DNA from: an uncultured Clostridia bacterium
GTDB taxonomy: Bacteria > Bacillota > Clostridia > UBA1381
Length of the DNA: 64,000 bases
NCBI GenBank assembly: GCA_947624485.1
Contig: CANQKM010000001.1
Coordinates: 1 to 64,000, forward strand
Direction: 5' to 3'
Below are positions 34,674 to 44,865 of this stretch, one piece after another (within the stretch, counting starts at the first letter, position 1; each line of letters begins with the position of its first letter). Under the pieces are notes generated by a model. It was not told where the DNA came from and did no database searches. It saw only the letters and a list, made by a program, of their open reading frames with translations. A program made the position numbers and the translations under genes.

Positions 34674-34793
34674 CTACGGCGGTTCATCATCGTCATTATC
34701 GCGCGTAAGAAGCGCCCACAACTCACGCGCCGCGGTGTAAACGCCTATCGCAAAGAATACCGCCGTTACCGCGGTAAGAATAACATGAGCCAT
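34674..34793 (-). CDS. 39-residue single-helix membrane protein
   Basis: The track shows it as the tail of a longer ORF; the ATG at 34793 sits behind GGGGGTG and is the likely start. One membrane helix (VILTAVTAVFFAIGVYTAA) is followed by RELWALLTRDNDDDEPP, an acidic cytoplasmic end. No family recognised. Divergent from dnaG, with a CATATTATA box about 30 bp upstream. Confidence 0.5.
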   Translation of the reverse strand: MAHVILTAVTAVFFAIGVYTAARELWALLTRDNDDDEPP

Positions 34794-34992
34794 AGAAAGC
34801 ACCCCCTTTGTGTATAATATGCGCATTGCCGCGCCGCCGACAAACAAATTTACGCGATAAAAAAGGGTTTTGACTGTCAAATGTTGTATTATAAAGGGTG
34901 CGGCAAAGACGATTGATATTTTATTCACAAAAATTGTTATAAAAAGCAAAAACGGGGGTAAATATTTATTGTGCGGAAAGGAGGCGGCACGT

Positions 34993-36798
34993 ATGGCGGG
35001 CAGAATATCGAACGACATGATAGCGAAGATATGCGACGAGAACGACATCATAGACTACGTGTCGCAGTACGTGTCGCTCAAAAAGACGGGACGCGACTAC
35101 ATGGGACTTTGCCCGTTCCATCACGAAAAAACGCCGTCGTTTCACGTAAGCCGCGAAAAGCAGCTTTTTCACTGCTTCGGCTGCGGCGCGAGCGGCAACC
35201 TCGTGCAGTTCGTCATGCGCAGCGAGAACCTTGACTTTGTGGATGCTCTGCGTTCGCTTGCCGACCGTGCGGGGATAGTGATACCCGAAAACGGCGCGGT
35301 TGAGAGTGACGCGCAGCATAAAAAGAAGCAGCGCATACTCGCGATGAACAAGGACGCTGCGCGTTTTTTTCACAGCTGCCTGAAGGACGAGAAAACGGGC
35401 GCGAAAGCGCGCGAATACTTCCAAAAGCGAAGAATATCCGCGAAAACAATCACAGCCTACGGTCTGGGCTACGCACCTGAGGGCAGGGACGCTCTCATAA
35501 AGCATCTGCTGTCAAAGGGCTACACCGCCTCCGAAACGGTTGAGGCTGGACTCGGAGTAAGCCGCGAAGGGCAGATACGCGACAAATTCCGCGGACGAGT
35601 CATGTTCCCGATAATCGACGTGCGCGGCAACGTCATCGGTTTCGGCGGACGCGTCATGCATAACGAAAAGGAAATAAACGGCTACACAATACCGAAATAT
35701 CTGAACTCTCCCGAAACGCCCGTGTTTGACAAGGGCAAGAACCTGTTTTCGCTGAACCTCGCAAAAAACTCATCGGAGCAGGACATAATATTGTGCGAGG
35801 GATATATGGACGTAATTTCGGTGTACCAGGCTGGCGTTAAGAATATAGTCGCGACGCTCGGCACGGCGATAACGGAAAACCAGGCGCGGCTTATGCTGCG
35901 CTACGCGAGCGAGATACTCATATGCTACGACATGGACGAGGCAGGCACAAAGGCGGCTCTGCGCGCGATAGACGTAATATCGGACGCGGGCGGCAGATCG
36001 AGAGTAATACGGCTTAAAAACGCGAAGGATCCCGACGAATACATAATAAAAAACGGCGTGGAGAAATTCAGGGAAGCCGTGAAAAACGCGATGCCGTCAA
36101 CGGAATTTAAAATATCGCTGATAAAAAGCCGTTACGACACCACCACGGCGGACGGCAAGGTATTATTTATCGACGAAGCGGTTAATATCTTTATGGGGAT
36201 AAAGGACGCGGTGGAGGTTGACGCGTATATAACGAAGGTTGCCGAGGACGTCGGAATAAGCCGTGATGCGATACTTGCGAAATACCGCGAAAAATCGTCG
36301 CGCAATACGTTCCGCAGCCGTATACCGCAAAAGAGCGAGTACCAAAAGCGGACGGAGCGCGAAGCACGCCAGACGGTCAGGGAGGAAAACACATCCTCAA
36401 AGCTCATGGAAGCCGAAAAACGCCTTTTGGGACTAATCTCGCGCAGCCGCAAGCTGTATAAAACGGCAAGTGAAAAACTGAGCGCCGGCGACTTTTCGAC
36501 GGACGTTTACAGACGCGTGGCAGAACGCGTATACCAATGCTTTGAAAATGGTGAAACGCCCGAACCGGCGCTGATACTGAACGACTTTGAGGGAAACGAT
36601 TTAAGCACCGCGAGCGGCGTGTTCTACAACCTCGAGGTCTATGACGGCGACGAGGAAACCGTCAGAGAACTTTTGCATACGATCAGGCTTGAAAAGCTTG
36701 ATTTAAAAATAAAAAAAGAAACAAACCCCGCCGAGCTGTCAAAGCTTTTTAAGGAAAGGGAAACGCTTGCGGCGGCAAAAAATACTTGGGAGGAATAA
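34993..36798 (+). CDS. dnaG: DNA primase
   Basis: 601 residues from the ATG at 34993, with GGAAAGGAGGC upstream; the track extension is not needed. Zinc-binding domain ([30 protein letters not shown]), catalytic RNAP fold with [14 protein letters not shown] and the TOPRIM acid motif [15 protein letters not shown], and a C-terminal DnaB-binding helical domain from about residue 470. Makes RNA primers at the replication fork. Placed directly upstream of rpoD, the conserved macromolecular-synthesis arrangement. Confidence 0.96.
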   Translation: MAGRISNDMIAKICDENDIIDYVSQYVSLKKTGRDYMGLCPFHHEKTPSFHVSREKQLFHCFGCGASGNLVQFVMRSENLDFVDALRSLADRAGIVIPENGAVESDAQHKKKQRILAMNKDAARFFHSCLKDEKTGAKAREYFQKRRISAKTITAYGLGYAPEGRDALIKHLLSKGYTASETVEAGLGVSREGQIRDKFRGRVMFPIIDVRGNVIGFGGRVMHNEKEINGYTIPKYLNSPETPVFDKGKNLFSLNLAKNSSEQDIILCEGYMDVISVYQAGVKNIVATLGTAITENQARLMLRYASEILICYDMDEAGTKAALRAIDVISDAGGRSRVIRLKNAKDPDEYIIKNGVEKFREAVKNAMPSTEFKISLIKSRYDTTTADGKVLFIDEAVNIFMGIKDAVEVDAYITKVAEDVGISRDAILAKYREKSSRNTFRSRIPQKSEYQKRTEREARQTVREENTSSKLMEAEKRLLGLISRSRKLYKTASEKLSAGDFSTDVYRRVAERVYQCFENGETPEPALILNDFEGNDLSTASGVFYNLEVYDGDEETVRELLHTIRLEKLDLKIKKETNPAELSKLFKERETLAAAKNTWEE

Positions 36799-36802
36799 TG
36801 TA

Positions 36803-37960
36803 ATGCTTGAAAGGAAAAAGCAAATCAAAAAGGAGCTTATAGAGAAGGGTAAGCAGAAGGGAGTACTCAGCTATAAGGAAATAAACGACGCGTTTGACGA
36901 CATTGAAATAACTCCCAATGAGATAGAAGCGCTCTACGACAGGTTTGAAAAGGAAGGAATAGAGCTTGTCGAAGACCTTGACAAGGAGCTTGAAGAAATC
37001 GAGGTTTCCAAAGAAGAACTCGAGGATCTTTCCGTACCCGAGGGCATAAACATTGACGACCATGTAAAGATGTACCTCAAAGAAATAGGCAAGGTCGACC
37101 TTCTCACAGCTGAGGAGGAAATGAACCTTGCAAAGCGTATGGCGGAGGGTGAAGCCGCAAAGCTGCAGCTTGCCGACGAGGAAGCGGAGCTTGACGACGC
37201 GGCGCGCGCCGAGCTTGAAGCTATCGCAAACGACGGCGAACAGGCGAAAAAGAACCTTGCCGAAGCGAACCTCCGGCTTGTCGTAAGCATTGCGAAAAGA
37301 TATGTCGGACGCGGTATGCTTTTCCTCGACCTTATACAGGAGGGCAATCTCGGTCTTATAAAGGCGGTGGACAAGTTCGACTACACAAAGGGCTACAAAT
37401 TCTCGACGTACGCGACATGGTGGATACGTCAGGCGATAACGCGCGCGATAGCCGACCAGGCGCGTACGATCCGTATACCCGTACACATGGTTGAAACGAT
37501 AAACAAGCTCGTGCGCGTGTCGCGTCAGCTTGTGCAGGAACTCGGACGCGAACCCACGCCGGAGGAGCTTGCAAAGGAGCTTAACATGTCGGTTGAGAAG
37601 GTGCGCGAAATTTCAAAAATATCGCAGGAACCGGTGTCGCTCGAAACGCCGATAGGCGAGGAGGAGGACAGTCACCTTGGCGACTTCATACCCGACGACG
37701 ACGCGCCCGCACCCTCGGAGGCGGCAAGCTTTGTGCTGTTAAAGGAACAGCTCGGCGACGTGCTTTCAACGCTTACGCCGCGCGAGGCAAAGGTTTTGAG
37801 ACTGCGCTTCGGACTTGACGACGGACGCGCGAGAACTCTCGAGGAGGTCGGCTCGGAATTCGGCGTAACGCGTGAGCGTATACGGCAGATCGAGGCGAAG
37901 GCGCTCCGTAAGCTGCGCCACCCGTCGAGAAGCAAAAAACTGAAGGATTTTCTTGATTGA
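36803..37960 (+). CDS. rpoD: Primary sigma factor RpoD (SigA)
   Basis: 385 residues from the ATG at 36803, 4 nt after the dnaG stop, with GGGAGGAA inside the dnaG end. Region 1.1 ([23 protein letters not shown]), region 1.2/2.1 ([22 protein letters not shown]), 2.4 ([17 protein letters not shown]), 3 and 4.2 ([23 protein letters not shown]) are intact. It recognises the TTGACA/TATAAT promoters seen throughout this window. Confidence 0.97.
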   Translation: MLERKKQIKKELIEKGKQKGVLSYKEINDAFDDIEITPNEIEALYDRFEKEGIELVEDLDKELEEIEVSKEELEDLSVPEGINIDDHVKMYLKEIGKVDLLTAEEEMNLAKRMAEGEAAKLQLADEEAELDDAARAELEAIANDGEQAKKNLAEANLRLVVSIAKRYVGRGMLFLDLIQEGNLGLIKAVDKFDYTKGYKFSTYATWWIRQAITRAIADQARTIRIPVHMVETINKLVRVSRQLVQELGREPTPEELAKELNMSVEKVREISKISQEPVSLETPIGEEEDSHLGDFIPDDDAPAPSEAASFVLLKEQLGDVLSTLTPREAKVLRLRFGLDDGRARTLEEVGSEFGVTRERIRQIEAKALRKLRHPSRSKKLKDFLD

Positions 37961-38017
37961 TTTTTAGAGGGGCGGTATATTTTGTGCCGCCTCATATTCA
38001 TATAACGGAGGATAAAC

Positions 38018-38983
38018 ATGAACTGGATAAAGGTGACAATATACACATCGCACGACGGCATAGAGCCGGTGAGCGGCAGACTGTACCGCCTCGGCATAAC
38101 GGGGCTTGAGATAGAGGACGCGGAGGAATTTGACGACTTTCTCGAGGAAAGCAAGGCGTACTGGGATTACGTGGACGACGAGCTTGTCGAGAAAATGCAC
38201 GGTGAAACGAAGGTCAAGGCTTACGTGAGCGACGACATTGCGGGACACGAGCTGCTTCTCGGCATAAAATCCACGCTCGCGGAGCTTAAACAGCTTGACG
38301 CGGATGGAATGTTCGGACGCTTGGAGCTTGACATGGACGGCATGACCGAGCAGGACTGGGCGAACAACTGGCGCAAATATTTCCACCCCATGGAAATAGG
38401 CGAAAAGATAATGATAAAACCCGAATGGGAAGAACTTACTGAACCAACCGACCGTATCGTGTTCAACATAGAGCCGGGAATGAGCTTCGGCACAGGCTCG
38501 CACTACACGACGCAGCTTTGTCTCGAAACGCTTGAAAAATGTATTAAAAAGGGCGATAAAATGCTCGACCTCGGCTGCGGCAGCGGTATACTGTCAATTA
38601 TTGCGCTTATGCTCGGAGCGGATGAAGCCGTCGCGGTTGACGTAGATCCGAACGCTGTCGATACGGCGTACCAAAATGCAGAGCGTAACGGCATAAACAA
38701 ATCGCGCTACACCGTCATAAGCGGCAATGTCGTGACAGATAAGGACGTGCAATCCGAAATCTCAAAGAACAAATACAATGTCGTGTGCGCGAATATCGTG
38801 GCGGACGTTATAATCGGTCTTGCGCCGGTTGTAAGGCAGTATATGGCTGACGGCGCGGTATTTATAACGTCGGGCATAATCGAGGACAGAATAGACGACG
38901 TGACGGCGGCGCTTACCGAAAATAGCTTCGCCATAACGGACATAAAACGCAGAAAGGATTGGGCATCGGTCGTATGCAGGTAA
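38018..38983 (+). CDS. prmA: Ribosomal protein L11 methyltransferase
   Basis: 321 residues, behind ACGGAGGATAA. The N-terminal substrate-recognition part (NWIKVTIYTSHDGIEPV... DWANNWRKYFHPMEIG) precedes the SAM-binding domain with MLDLGCGSGILSIIALMLGA and the catalytic-site CANIVADVIIGL. It trimethylates L11. A GGGGCGG/CCGCC hairpin lies in the 57-bp gap after rpoD, without a T-run, so readthrough from rpoD is possible. Confidence 0.93.
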   Translation: MNWIKVTIYTSHDGIEPVSGRLYRLGITGLEIEDAEEFDDFLEESKAYWDYVDDELVEKMHGETKVKAYVSDDIAGHELLLGIKSTLAELKQLDADGMFGRLELDMDGMTEQDWANNWRKYFHPMEIGEKIMIKPEWEELTEPTDRIVFNIEPGMSFGTGSHYTTQLCLETLEKCIKKGDKMLDLGCGSGILSIIALMLGADEAVAVDVDPNAVDTAYQNAERNGINKSRYTVISGNVVTDKDVQSEISKNKYNVVCANIVADVIIGLAPVVRQYMADGAVFITSGIIEDRIDDVTAALTENSFAITDIKRRKDWASVVCR

Positions 38984-40014
38984 GTGAAAATATATACCGT
39001 ATCGGCGGTGCGTATCTCGTTATCGGTGATAAAACCGCGCTTATCGACGCCGCACCGCGAGGCGGTGAAGGCGCGCTCATACAAGAAATCGAGGAAATTT
39101 TGGGCGGCAGACAGCTTGATTATATAATCCTAAACCACACCGAGCCGAACAGGTCATACGGGCTTGGCGCGGTGCTTGAACGTTATCCCGACGCGGAGGT
39201 TACCGCCACCGTGGCAGGTATAAGGAATCTAAAGGAAATGCAAAGCCGACCGTTCTGCGAGCAGGCGGCGAAAGATAACGCTGTACTTAATCTTGGAAAC
39301 GGAATAACGCTGCGGTTTATAATAACTCCGAACATAAGCTGGCCCGACAGTATGGTAACGTATGAGGAAAATAGCGGCACTCTGTTTACCTGCGACCTGT
39401 TTTCGGAGGGTGAGAAACTTATGACGTACCCTGACTATGTGGAAAACGCTCTCAAAAGACTGTCGGAGCTTAAAATAACGGCGGTTATGCCGGCGGAGGG
39501 CGATGTTTTACAGGGTACGGATATTCAAAAGGCGTTTGACGTTTACTATGGACTTCTTGACAAATACCGAGAACAAGAGAAAAATAAAACAGTTCTTATT
39601 CTGTACTCGTCACACTACGGCGCGACACGCGAAATGGCTGAGTGCATACGCGCCGAACTGGAAAATGCGGGAGCGACCGTTACAATGTACGATACGGACG
39701 ATGATACCATACCCGATATTAACACCTTTTCGGCGATAATAGCCGGAAGCGGCACATACGAGCGAGGCGCGTCGGAAAACGTCACGCGCGCGCTTTGCGG
39801 CGTAAATGCCGTGCTTATGCGTCATAAGCCGTTTTTCACGTTCGGATCGCACGGCTGGAGCGGCGAGGGCGCGAACATTCTCCACACAATGCTTGTAAGC
39901 CTCGGCATGAAGCCGTTTTCAAAGCCGTTTACGAGCATATTTAACATGTCGGACGAAACGCGCGAGCGGCTGAAGCGTCACACGCGCAAATTCGCGGAAT
40001 TTATTTTGAACTAA
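38974..40014 (+). CDS. Flavodiiron-like protein (FprA-type) with altered metal ligands
   Basis: 346 residues from the ATG at 38974, overlapping the prmA end by 10 nt. The N-terminal metallo-beta-lactamase-like domain (YRIGGAYLVIGDKTALIDAAPRGG) is followed by a flavodoxin domain (ILYSSHYGATREMAECI, GSGTYERGASENVTRAL, FTFGSHGWSGEGA). In true flavodiiron proteins the iron motif is HxExDH; here it reads NHTEPNRS, so Asp and His are lost, and the later HWPDSM motif reads SWPDSM. The diiron site is therefore probably absent, while FMN binding seems intact. Function likely differs from O2 or NO reduction. Confidence 0.8.
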   Translation: MQVSENIYRIGGAYLVIGDKTALIDAAPRGGEGALIQEIEEILGGRQLDYIILNHTEPNRSYGLGAVLERYPDAEVTATVAGIRNLKEMQSRPFCEQAAKDNAVLNLGNGITLRFIITPNISWPDSMVTYEENSGTLFTCDLFSEGEKLMTYPDYVENALKRLSELKITAVMPAEGDVLQGTDIQKAFDVYYGLLDKYREQEKNKTVLILYSSHYGATREMAECIRAELENAGATVTMYDTDDDTIPDINTFSAIIAGSGTYERGASENVTRALCGVNAVLMRHKPFFTFGSHGWSGEGANILHTMLVSLGMKPFSKPFTSIFNMSDETRERLKRHTRKFAEFILN

Positions 40015-40018
40015 ACTA

Positions 40019-40047
40019 TTGATTTATTGGCAAAAATAGTATAAAAT
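40019..40047 (+). promoter_or_regulatory. Promoter of pgi
   Basis: TTGATT (40019-40024), 17 bp, TAAAAT (40042-40047), then ACAGGAGGATA ahead of the ATG at 40096. Confidence 0.6.
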
Positions 40048-40095
40048 ATATGACAATAAATGAAATTCACACAAAATACAGGAGGATATACGAAA

Positions 40096-41451
40096 ATGGC
40101 AAATCTGAAATTCGATTATTCAAAGGCGCTCCCGTTCGTAAAGCAGTATGAGATAGACAACCTCGCAAAGTACGTTGCCGACGCTCATGAAATGCTGCAC
40201 AATAAGACGGGTGCGGGAAACGACTACCTCGGCTGGGTAAACCTTCCCGCCGACTATGATAAGGAGGAATTTGCGCGTATTAAGAAGGCTGCGGAGAAAA
40301 TCCGCTCCGACTCGGACGTGCTTGTGGTAATAGGCATAGGCGGCTCGTATCTCGGCGCGAGAGCGGCTGTGGAAATGCTTTCACACTCGTTCTACAATTC
40401 GCTTGACAAGGACAAGAGAAAGGGACCTGCCGTATTTTTTGCGGGCAACAGCATAAGCTCGACATATCTTGCCGACCTCCTTGACGCGGTTGAGGGCAAG
40501 GATATAAGCGTAAACGTAATCTCAAAGTCCGGCACAACGACAGAACCGGCGATAGCGTTCAGAATATTCAAGGATTTGCTTGAAAAGAAATACGGCAAAG
40601 CCGAAGCCGCGAAAAGAATTTACGCGACTACCGACAAGGCGCGCGGCGCATTAAAGACGCTTGCCGACAGTGAGGGCTACGAAACGTTCGTTGTACCCGA
40701 CGACGTCGGCGGACGTTACTCCGTTCTTACCGCCGTAGGTCTTTTGCCGATTGCCGCCGCGGGTATAGACATTGACGCTATGATGCAGGGCGCGAAGGAC
40801 GCTATGGACGAGTACAACAACCCGAAGCTTGCCGAAAATCAGTGCTATCAGTATGCGGCTGTAAGAAACGCGCTCGCGAGAAAGGGCAAGACCGTTGAAA
40901 TGGTCGTAAACTATGAGCCTGCCGCGCTTCATTATTTCGGCGAATGGTGGAAGCAGCTTTACGGCGAGAGCGAGGGCAAGGACAACAAGGGTATATTCCC
41001 GGCGGCAGCCGACTTCTCGTCCGACCTCCACTCAATGGGACAGTATATCCAGGACGGTCAGAGAATAATGTTCGAGACGGCGATACTCGTTGAAGAACCG
41101 AGAAAGAATATAACGATAGAAGCCACCGAGGACAACATCGACGGACTTAACTTCCTCGCCGGAAAGACCGTTGACTTTGTAAACTCCAAGGCGGCGCAGG
41201 GTACGGCTTTGGCGCACACTGACGGTCAGGTGCCGAACCTCGTAGTATCTGTTCCGAAGCTCGACGCGTACAACTTCGGCAAAATGGTATACTTCTTCGA
41301 GAAGGCGTGCGGCATATCGGGCTACCTTCTCGGTGTGAATCCGTTCGACCAGCCGGGCGTTGAGGCGTACAAGAAAAACATGTTCGCGCTTCTCGGCAAG
41401 CCGGGCTATGAGGATCAAAAGGCGGCTCTCGAGGAAAGACTCGCGAAGTAA
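40096..41451 (+). CDS. pgi: Glucose-6-phosphate isomerase
   Basis: 451 residues from the ATG at 40096 behind GGAGGATA. Contains [15 protein letters not shown], the SIS-domain signature [34 protein letters not shown] and the C-terminal [14 protein letters not shown] active-site Lys segment. Interconverts glucose-6-P and fructose-6-P. Length and motifs match the short Firmicute form. Transcribed alone from its own promoter. Confidence 0.96.
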   Translation: MANLKFDYSKALPFVKQYEIDNLAKYVADAHEMLHNKTGAGNDYLGWVNLPADYDKEEFARIKKAAEKIRSDSDVLVVIGIGGSYLGARAAVEMLSHSFYNSLDKDKRKGPAVFFAGNSISSTYLADLLDAVEGKDISVNVISKSGTTTEPAIAFRIFKDLLEKKYGKAEAAKRIYATTDKARGALKTLADSEGYETFVVPDDVGGRYSVLTAVGLLPIAAAGIDIDAMMQGAKDAMDEYNNPKLAENQCYQYAAVRNALARKGKTVEMVVNYEPAALHYFGEWWKQLYGESEGKDNKGIFPAAADFSSDLHSMGQYIQDGQRIMFETAILVEEPRKNITIEATEDNIDGLNFLAGKTVDFVNSKAAQGTALAHTDGQVPNLVVSVPKLDAYNFGKMVYFFEKACGISGYLLGVNPFDQPGVEAYKKNMFALLGKPGYEDQKAALEERLAK

Positions 41452-41454
41452 TCC

Positions 41455-41482
41455 GTAGGGGCGGTCAGCGGCCGCCCGCATC
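41455..41482. repeat. Short GC-rich palindromic repeat
   Basis: GTAGGGGCGG-TCAG-CGGCCGCCCG directly after the pgi stop: a GGGCGG/CCGCCC hairpin of a kind scattered through Clostridia genomes. It may double as the pgi transcript end, though no T-run follows. Confidence 0.5.
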
Positions 41483-41551
41483 TGAATTCATGTATTCATA
41501 GGGATTTTGGCAATCCCGCAAAATAAAATAAATCAAAGGAGGAAGTTTCTT

Positions 41552-41962
41552 ATGGTTGAACTTCTTATCGGTAAAAAAGGAACGGGCAAGACAAAGGCTC
41601 TTGTAGACAAGGTAAACACGGCTCTTACGGTCGCGAAGGGCAACGTGGTATTTATCGCAAAGACGAGCGATCAGATGTACGCCGTTGACTCAAAGGCGAG
41701 AATGGCTACCACGTCCGATTTCGACATCAGGAGCTATAACGAGCTTCTGGGCTTCATCTACGGCATAGTAAGCCGTGACTACGACATCACGAACATATTC
41801 ATCGACGGCATTTTCAAGATTGTCGGCACGACGGAGCTTGACGGCTTTGAGGAATTTCTCAAGAGACTTGAGGAACTGTCGAGAAAGCAGAGCATATCGT
41901 TCGTAATATCGGTAAGCATAGACGCGGACACTGCGCCCGACTATATTAAGGAACTGGCGTAA
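41552..41962 (+). CDS. Small P-loop NTPase-like protein, unrecognised
   Basis: 136 residues from the ATG at 41552 behind AAAGGAGGAAG; the track start lacks a ribosome site. The N-terminus ELLIGKKGTGKTKALVDKV contains a Walker A motif. FIDGIFKIVG near residue 85 could be a minimal Walker B strand, and ISFVISVSIDADTAP near the end another strand. No membrane segment. It looks like a stripped-down P-loop protein of unknown role, lying alone between pgi and thrC; a GGGGCTGCCG/CGGCAGTCCC hairpin follows at about 41981-42007. Confidence 0.65.
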   Translation: MVELLIGKKGTGKTKALVDKVNTALTVAKGNVVFIAKTSDQMYAVDSKARMATTSDFDIRSYNELLGFIYGIVSRDYDITNIFIDGIFKIVGTTELDGFEEFLKRLEELSRKQSISFVISVSIDADTAPDYIKELA

Positions 41963-42033
41963 ATAATAAAAAACAGACAAGGGGCTGCCGCGCAAAACGG
42001 CAGTCCCGTAATCTGTATTCGGAGGTTTAACAC

Positions 42034-43536
42034 ATGCAATATCAAAGCACAAGGGACAAAAGTATATCGGTATCATCCGCTCAGGCAATAAAGCAGGGAC
42101 TTTCAAGCGAGGGCGGACTATTTGTGCCGGAGAGCTTTCCGACGGTGACAAGCGCGGAAATAAAAGCTCTGACCGAAATGACATACAACGAGAGAGCGAA
42201 GTTTATACTCAGCAAATTCCTCACCGACTTCACGGACGAGGAGCTTACAAAGTGCGTAAACAGCGCGTACACGAAGGAAAAATTCGGCACAAGCGCGATC
42301 GCGCCGGTGTATAAGCTCGACGATACCGTATACGTTCTCGAGCTGTGGCACGGACCGACATGCGCGTTTAAGGACATGGCGCTGCAAATTCTGCCGCACC
42401 TGCTCACAACGTCTATGAAAAAGACGAACGAGGACAAGGAGGTAGTAATCCTTGTCGCAACGTCGGGCGACACGGGCAAGGCGGCTCTTGCGGGCTTCCA
42501 AGACGTTGACGGCACAAGAATAATCGTATTTTATCCCGACAACGGCGTAAGTGAGATACAGAAGCTCCAAATGGTAACGCAGGAGGGCAACAACGTGTCG
42601 GTAGCTGCCGTAAAAGGCAACTTCGACGACGCGCAGAACGGCGTTAAAAAGATATTTACCGACGAATCGTACAAGACGCTTCTCGAACGCAACAAATTCA
42701 GCCTGTCATCGGCGAACTCGATAAACTGGGGAAGACTTGTGCCGCAGATAGTATATTACTTCTCCGCCTACGCCGAGCTTATAAAGAGCGGCGATATCAA
42801 AAACGGCGATGAGATAAATGTCGTTGTGCCGACAGGCAACTTCGGCAATATCTTAGCGTCCTATTATGCGAAGAAAATGGGACTGCCCGTACGCAGATTT
42901 ATATGCGCGTCAAACGAGAACAACGTCCTCACCGAGTTTATAAATACGGGCGTATACAACAAAAACCGTCCGTTCCATACGACAATCTCGCCGTCAATGG
43001 ACATCCTGATTTCGAGCAACCTCGAAAGATTTCTCTATGACCTCACGGGCTGCGACGACGCGGCTGTAAGAGATTTAATGGCGAAGCTTGCGTCTGACGG
43101 CGTGTATGAGGTATCGGACGACGTTAAGGCAAAAATGCAGTCGATGTTCTCGGCAAATTACTGCGACGACGCGGAAACAATGGCGGCAATCAAGAAAACG
43201 GCTAAGGAATATGACTACGTAATGGACACTCACACAGCCGTTGCAAAAGCCGTATACGATAAGTACGTCGCTGAAACGGGCGACAAGACAAAGACGGTTA
43301 TAGCGTCCACGGCAAGCCCGTTCAAATTCAATCAGAGCGTGCTTATCGCGCTTGAGGATCACAACGCCGTTGTGGGCAAGGACGAGTTTACATTGCTTAA
43401 CGAGCTTAGCGAAAAGAGCGGAATGAAAATACCCGACTCGCTCGCTGCGCTTAAGGACAAATCGGTTGTGTTCGACCTTGTCTGCGACAAGGACGAGATG
43501 CAGCAGACGGTAAGCGATTTTCTTATGGTCGAGTAA
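42034..43536 (+). CDS. thrC: Threonine synthase
   Basis: 500 residues, the longer type with an N-terminal extension (YQSTRDKSISVSSAQAIKQGLSSEGGLFVPE). The PLP-binding region is WHGPTCAFKDMALQILP with the Schiff-base Lys, then LVATSGDTGKAALAGF for the phosphate, and VPTGNFGNILASYYAKKMGLP. Converts O-phosphohomoserine to threonine. Precedes galK by 14 nt, probably cotranscribed although unrelated in pathway. No leader peptide or T-box is seen upstream. Confidence 0.95.
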   Translation: MQYQSTRDKSISVSSAQAIKQGLSSEGGLFVPESFPTVTSAEIKALTEMTYNERAKFILSKFLTDFTDEELTKCVNSAYTKEKFGTSAIAPVYKLDDTVYVLELWHGPTCAFKDMALQILPHLLTTSMKKTNEDKEVVILVATSGDTGKAALAGFQDVDGTRIIVFYPDNGVSEIQKLQMVTQEGNNVSVAAVKGNFDDAQNGVKKIFTDESYKTLLERNKFSLSSANSINWGRLVPQIVYYFSAYAELIKSGDIKNGDEINVVVPTGNFGNILASYYAKKMGLPVRRFICASNENNVLTEFINTGVYNKNRPFHTTISPSMDILISSNLERFLYDLTGCDDAAVRDLMAKLASDGVYEVSDDVKAKMQSMFSANYCDDAETMAAIKKTAKEYDYVMDTHTAVAKAVYDKYVAETGDKTKTVIASTASPFKFNQSVLIALEDHNAVVGKDEFTLLNELSEKSGMKIPDSLAALKDKSVVFDLVCDKDEMQQTVSDFLMVE

Positions 43537-43550
43537 GATAGGAGGACAAT

Positions 43551-44846
43551 ATGCGCTCTTTAACGGAAACAAAAGCCGCGCTTCTCACGGGCGAGTACGA
43601 CGACAAGCTTAAATTTGTATACGTATGCGGTGACGGCGAAACAAAGCGGTACGTCGAAAGGTATGTTGACGCGATTGACAGCTTTGTTGACACATTCGGC
43701 GAAGCCGACGACATCGCGCTCTTTTCCGCGCCCGGACGCACGGAAATAGGCGGCAACCACACCGACCACCAGCACGGACGCGTGCTTGCCGGCAGCGTGA
43801 ACATCGACATAATCGCGGCAGCGCGTCCAAACGGCACAAACACAGTCCGTATACAGTCAAGAAATTACAAAATGGACGTTATTGACCTTGACGATTTGGA
43901 AATCCACAAGGAGCAGTACGACAAGGCGATAGCGCTTATCCGCGGCGTAATCAAGCGTTTCACGGACATCGGAATAGAGGTAAAGGGCTTCGACGCGTAC
44001 ACGATATCAAACGTGCCGAAGGGTTCGGGCGTATCGTCGTCGGCGGCGTTTGAGGTACTCGTGGGAACGATAATAAACGGACTTTTCGCGGACGGAAGCG
44101 TAAGCCCCGTGGAAATAGCGAAGTTCGGTCAATACGCGGAAAACGTCTACTATAACAAGCCGAGCGGTCTTATGGATCAAATGGCGTCGTCCGTGGGCGG
44201 AGTTGTCGCAATTGATTTTGAAAGCACGGAAAATCCCGTGATAGAAAAGGTGGAGCTTGACCTCACAAAAGAGCGTCACGCGCTCTGCATAATAGACTCC
44301 GGCGCGGATCACGCGGATCTCACAGACGAGTACGCGACGATCCCCGCCGACATGAAATCGGTAGCCGCGTATTTCGGCAAGGAATATCTGCGCGAGGTGG
44401 ACGAATCCGAATTTAAGGCAAACATCGGCGCGCTGCGCGAAAAGCTCAAAAACGACCGCGCTGTTCTCCGCGCAATTCACTTCTTCCGCGACAACAAGTG
44501 CGCGATCGACGAAACGAACGCACTAAAGTCGGGAAATTTTGACGAGTTCCTGCGTCTTAACAGGCTATCGGGACGCTCGTCGTATATGTATCTTCAAAAC
44601 GTATACGCGTCATCCATGCCGAAAGCGCAGGCAGTGTCGGTAACGCTCGCAATGTGCGACGAGCTTCTGTGCGACAGAGGCTCTTACCGCGTACACGGCG
44701 GCGGCTTTGCCGGAACGGTGCAGGCGTTTGTGCCGTTCGATATGCTCGACGAGTTCAAAAACGGCATTGAGAGCGTGCTTGGTGAGGGAATGTGCCACGT
44801 GCTGTCAATAAGACCTGTGGGCGGCTACGAGCTTAAACAATCATAA
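43551..44846 (+). CDS. galK: Galactokinase
   Basis: 431 residues behind AGGAGGACAAT. GHMP-kinase features: APGRTEIGGNHTDHQHGRVLAG (galactokinase signature, at about residue 63), VPKGSGVSSSAAFEVLVG (ATP loop), and YRVHGGGFAGTVQAFVP near the C-terminus. The N-terminus is about 40 residues longer than in E. coli GalK, as in a Clostridia subgroup. Phosphorylates galactose; no galT or galE is adjacent, so the rest of the Leloir pathway lies elsewhere. Confidence 0.92.
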   Translation: MRSLTETKAALLTGEYDDKLKFVYVCGDGETKRYVERYVDAIDSFVDTFGEADDIALFSAPGRTEIGGNHTDHQHGRVLAGSVNIDIIAAARPNGTNTVRIQSRNYKMDVIDLDDLEIHKEQYDKAIALIRGVIKRFTDIGIEVKGFDAYTISNVPKGSGVSSSAAFEVLVGTIINGLFADGSVSPVEIAKFGQYAENVYYNKPSGLMDQMASSVGGVVAIDFESTENPVIEKVELDLTKERHALCIIDSGADHADLTDEYATIPADMKSVAAYFGKEYLREVDESEFKANIGALREKLKNDRAVLRAIHFFRDNKCAIDETNALKSGNFDEFLRLNRLSGRSSYMYLQNVYASSMPKAQAVSVTLAMCDELLCDRGSYRVHGGGFAGTVQAFVPFDMLDEFKNGIESVLGEGMCHVLSIRPVGGYELKQS

Positions 44847-44865
44847 ATTCAGGGAGGTCGGTAAC

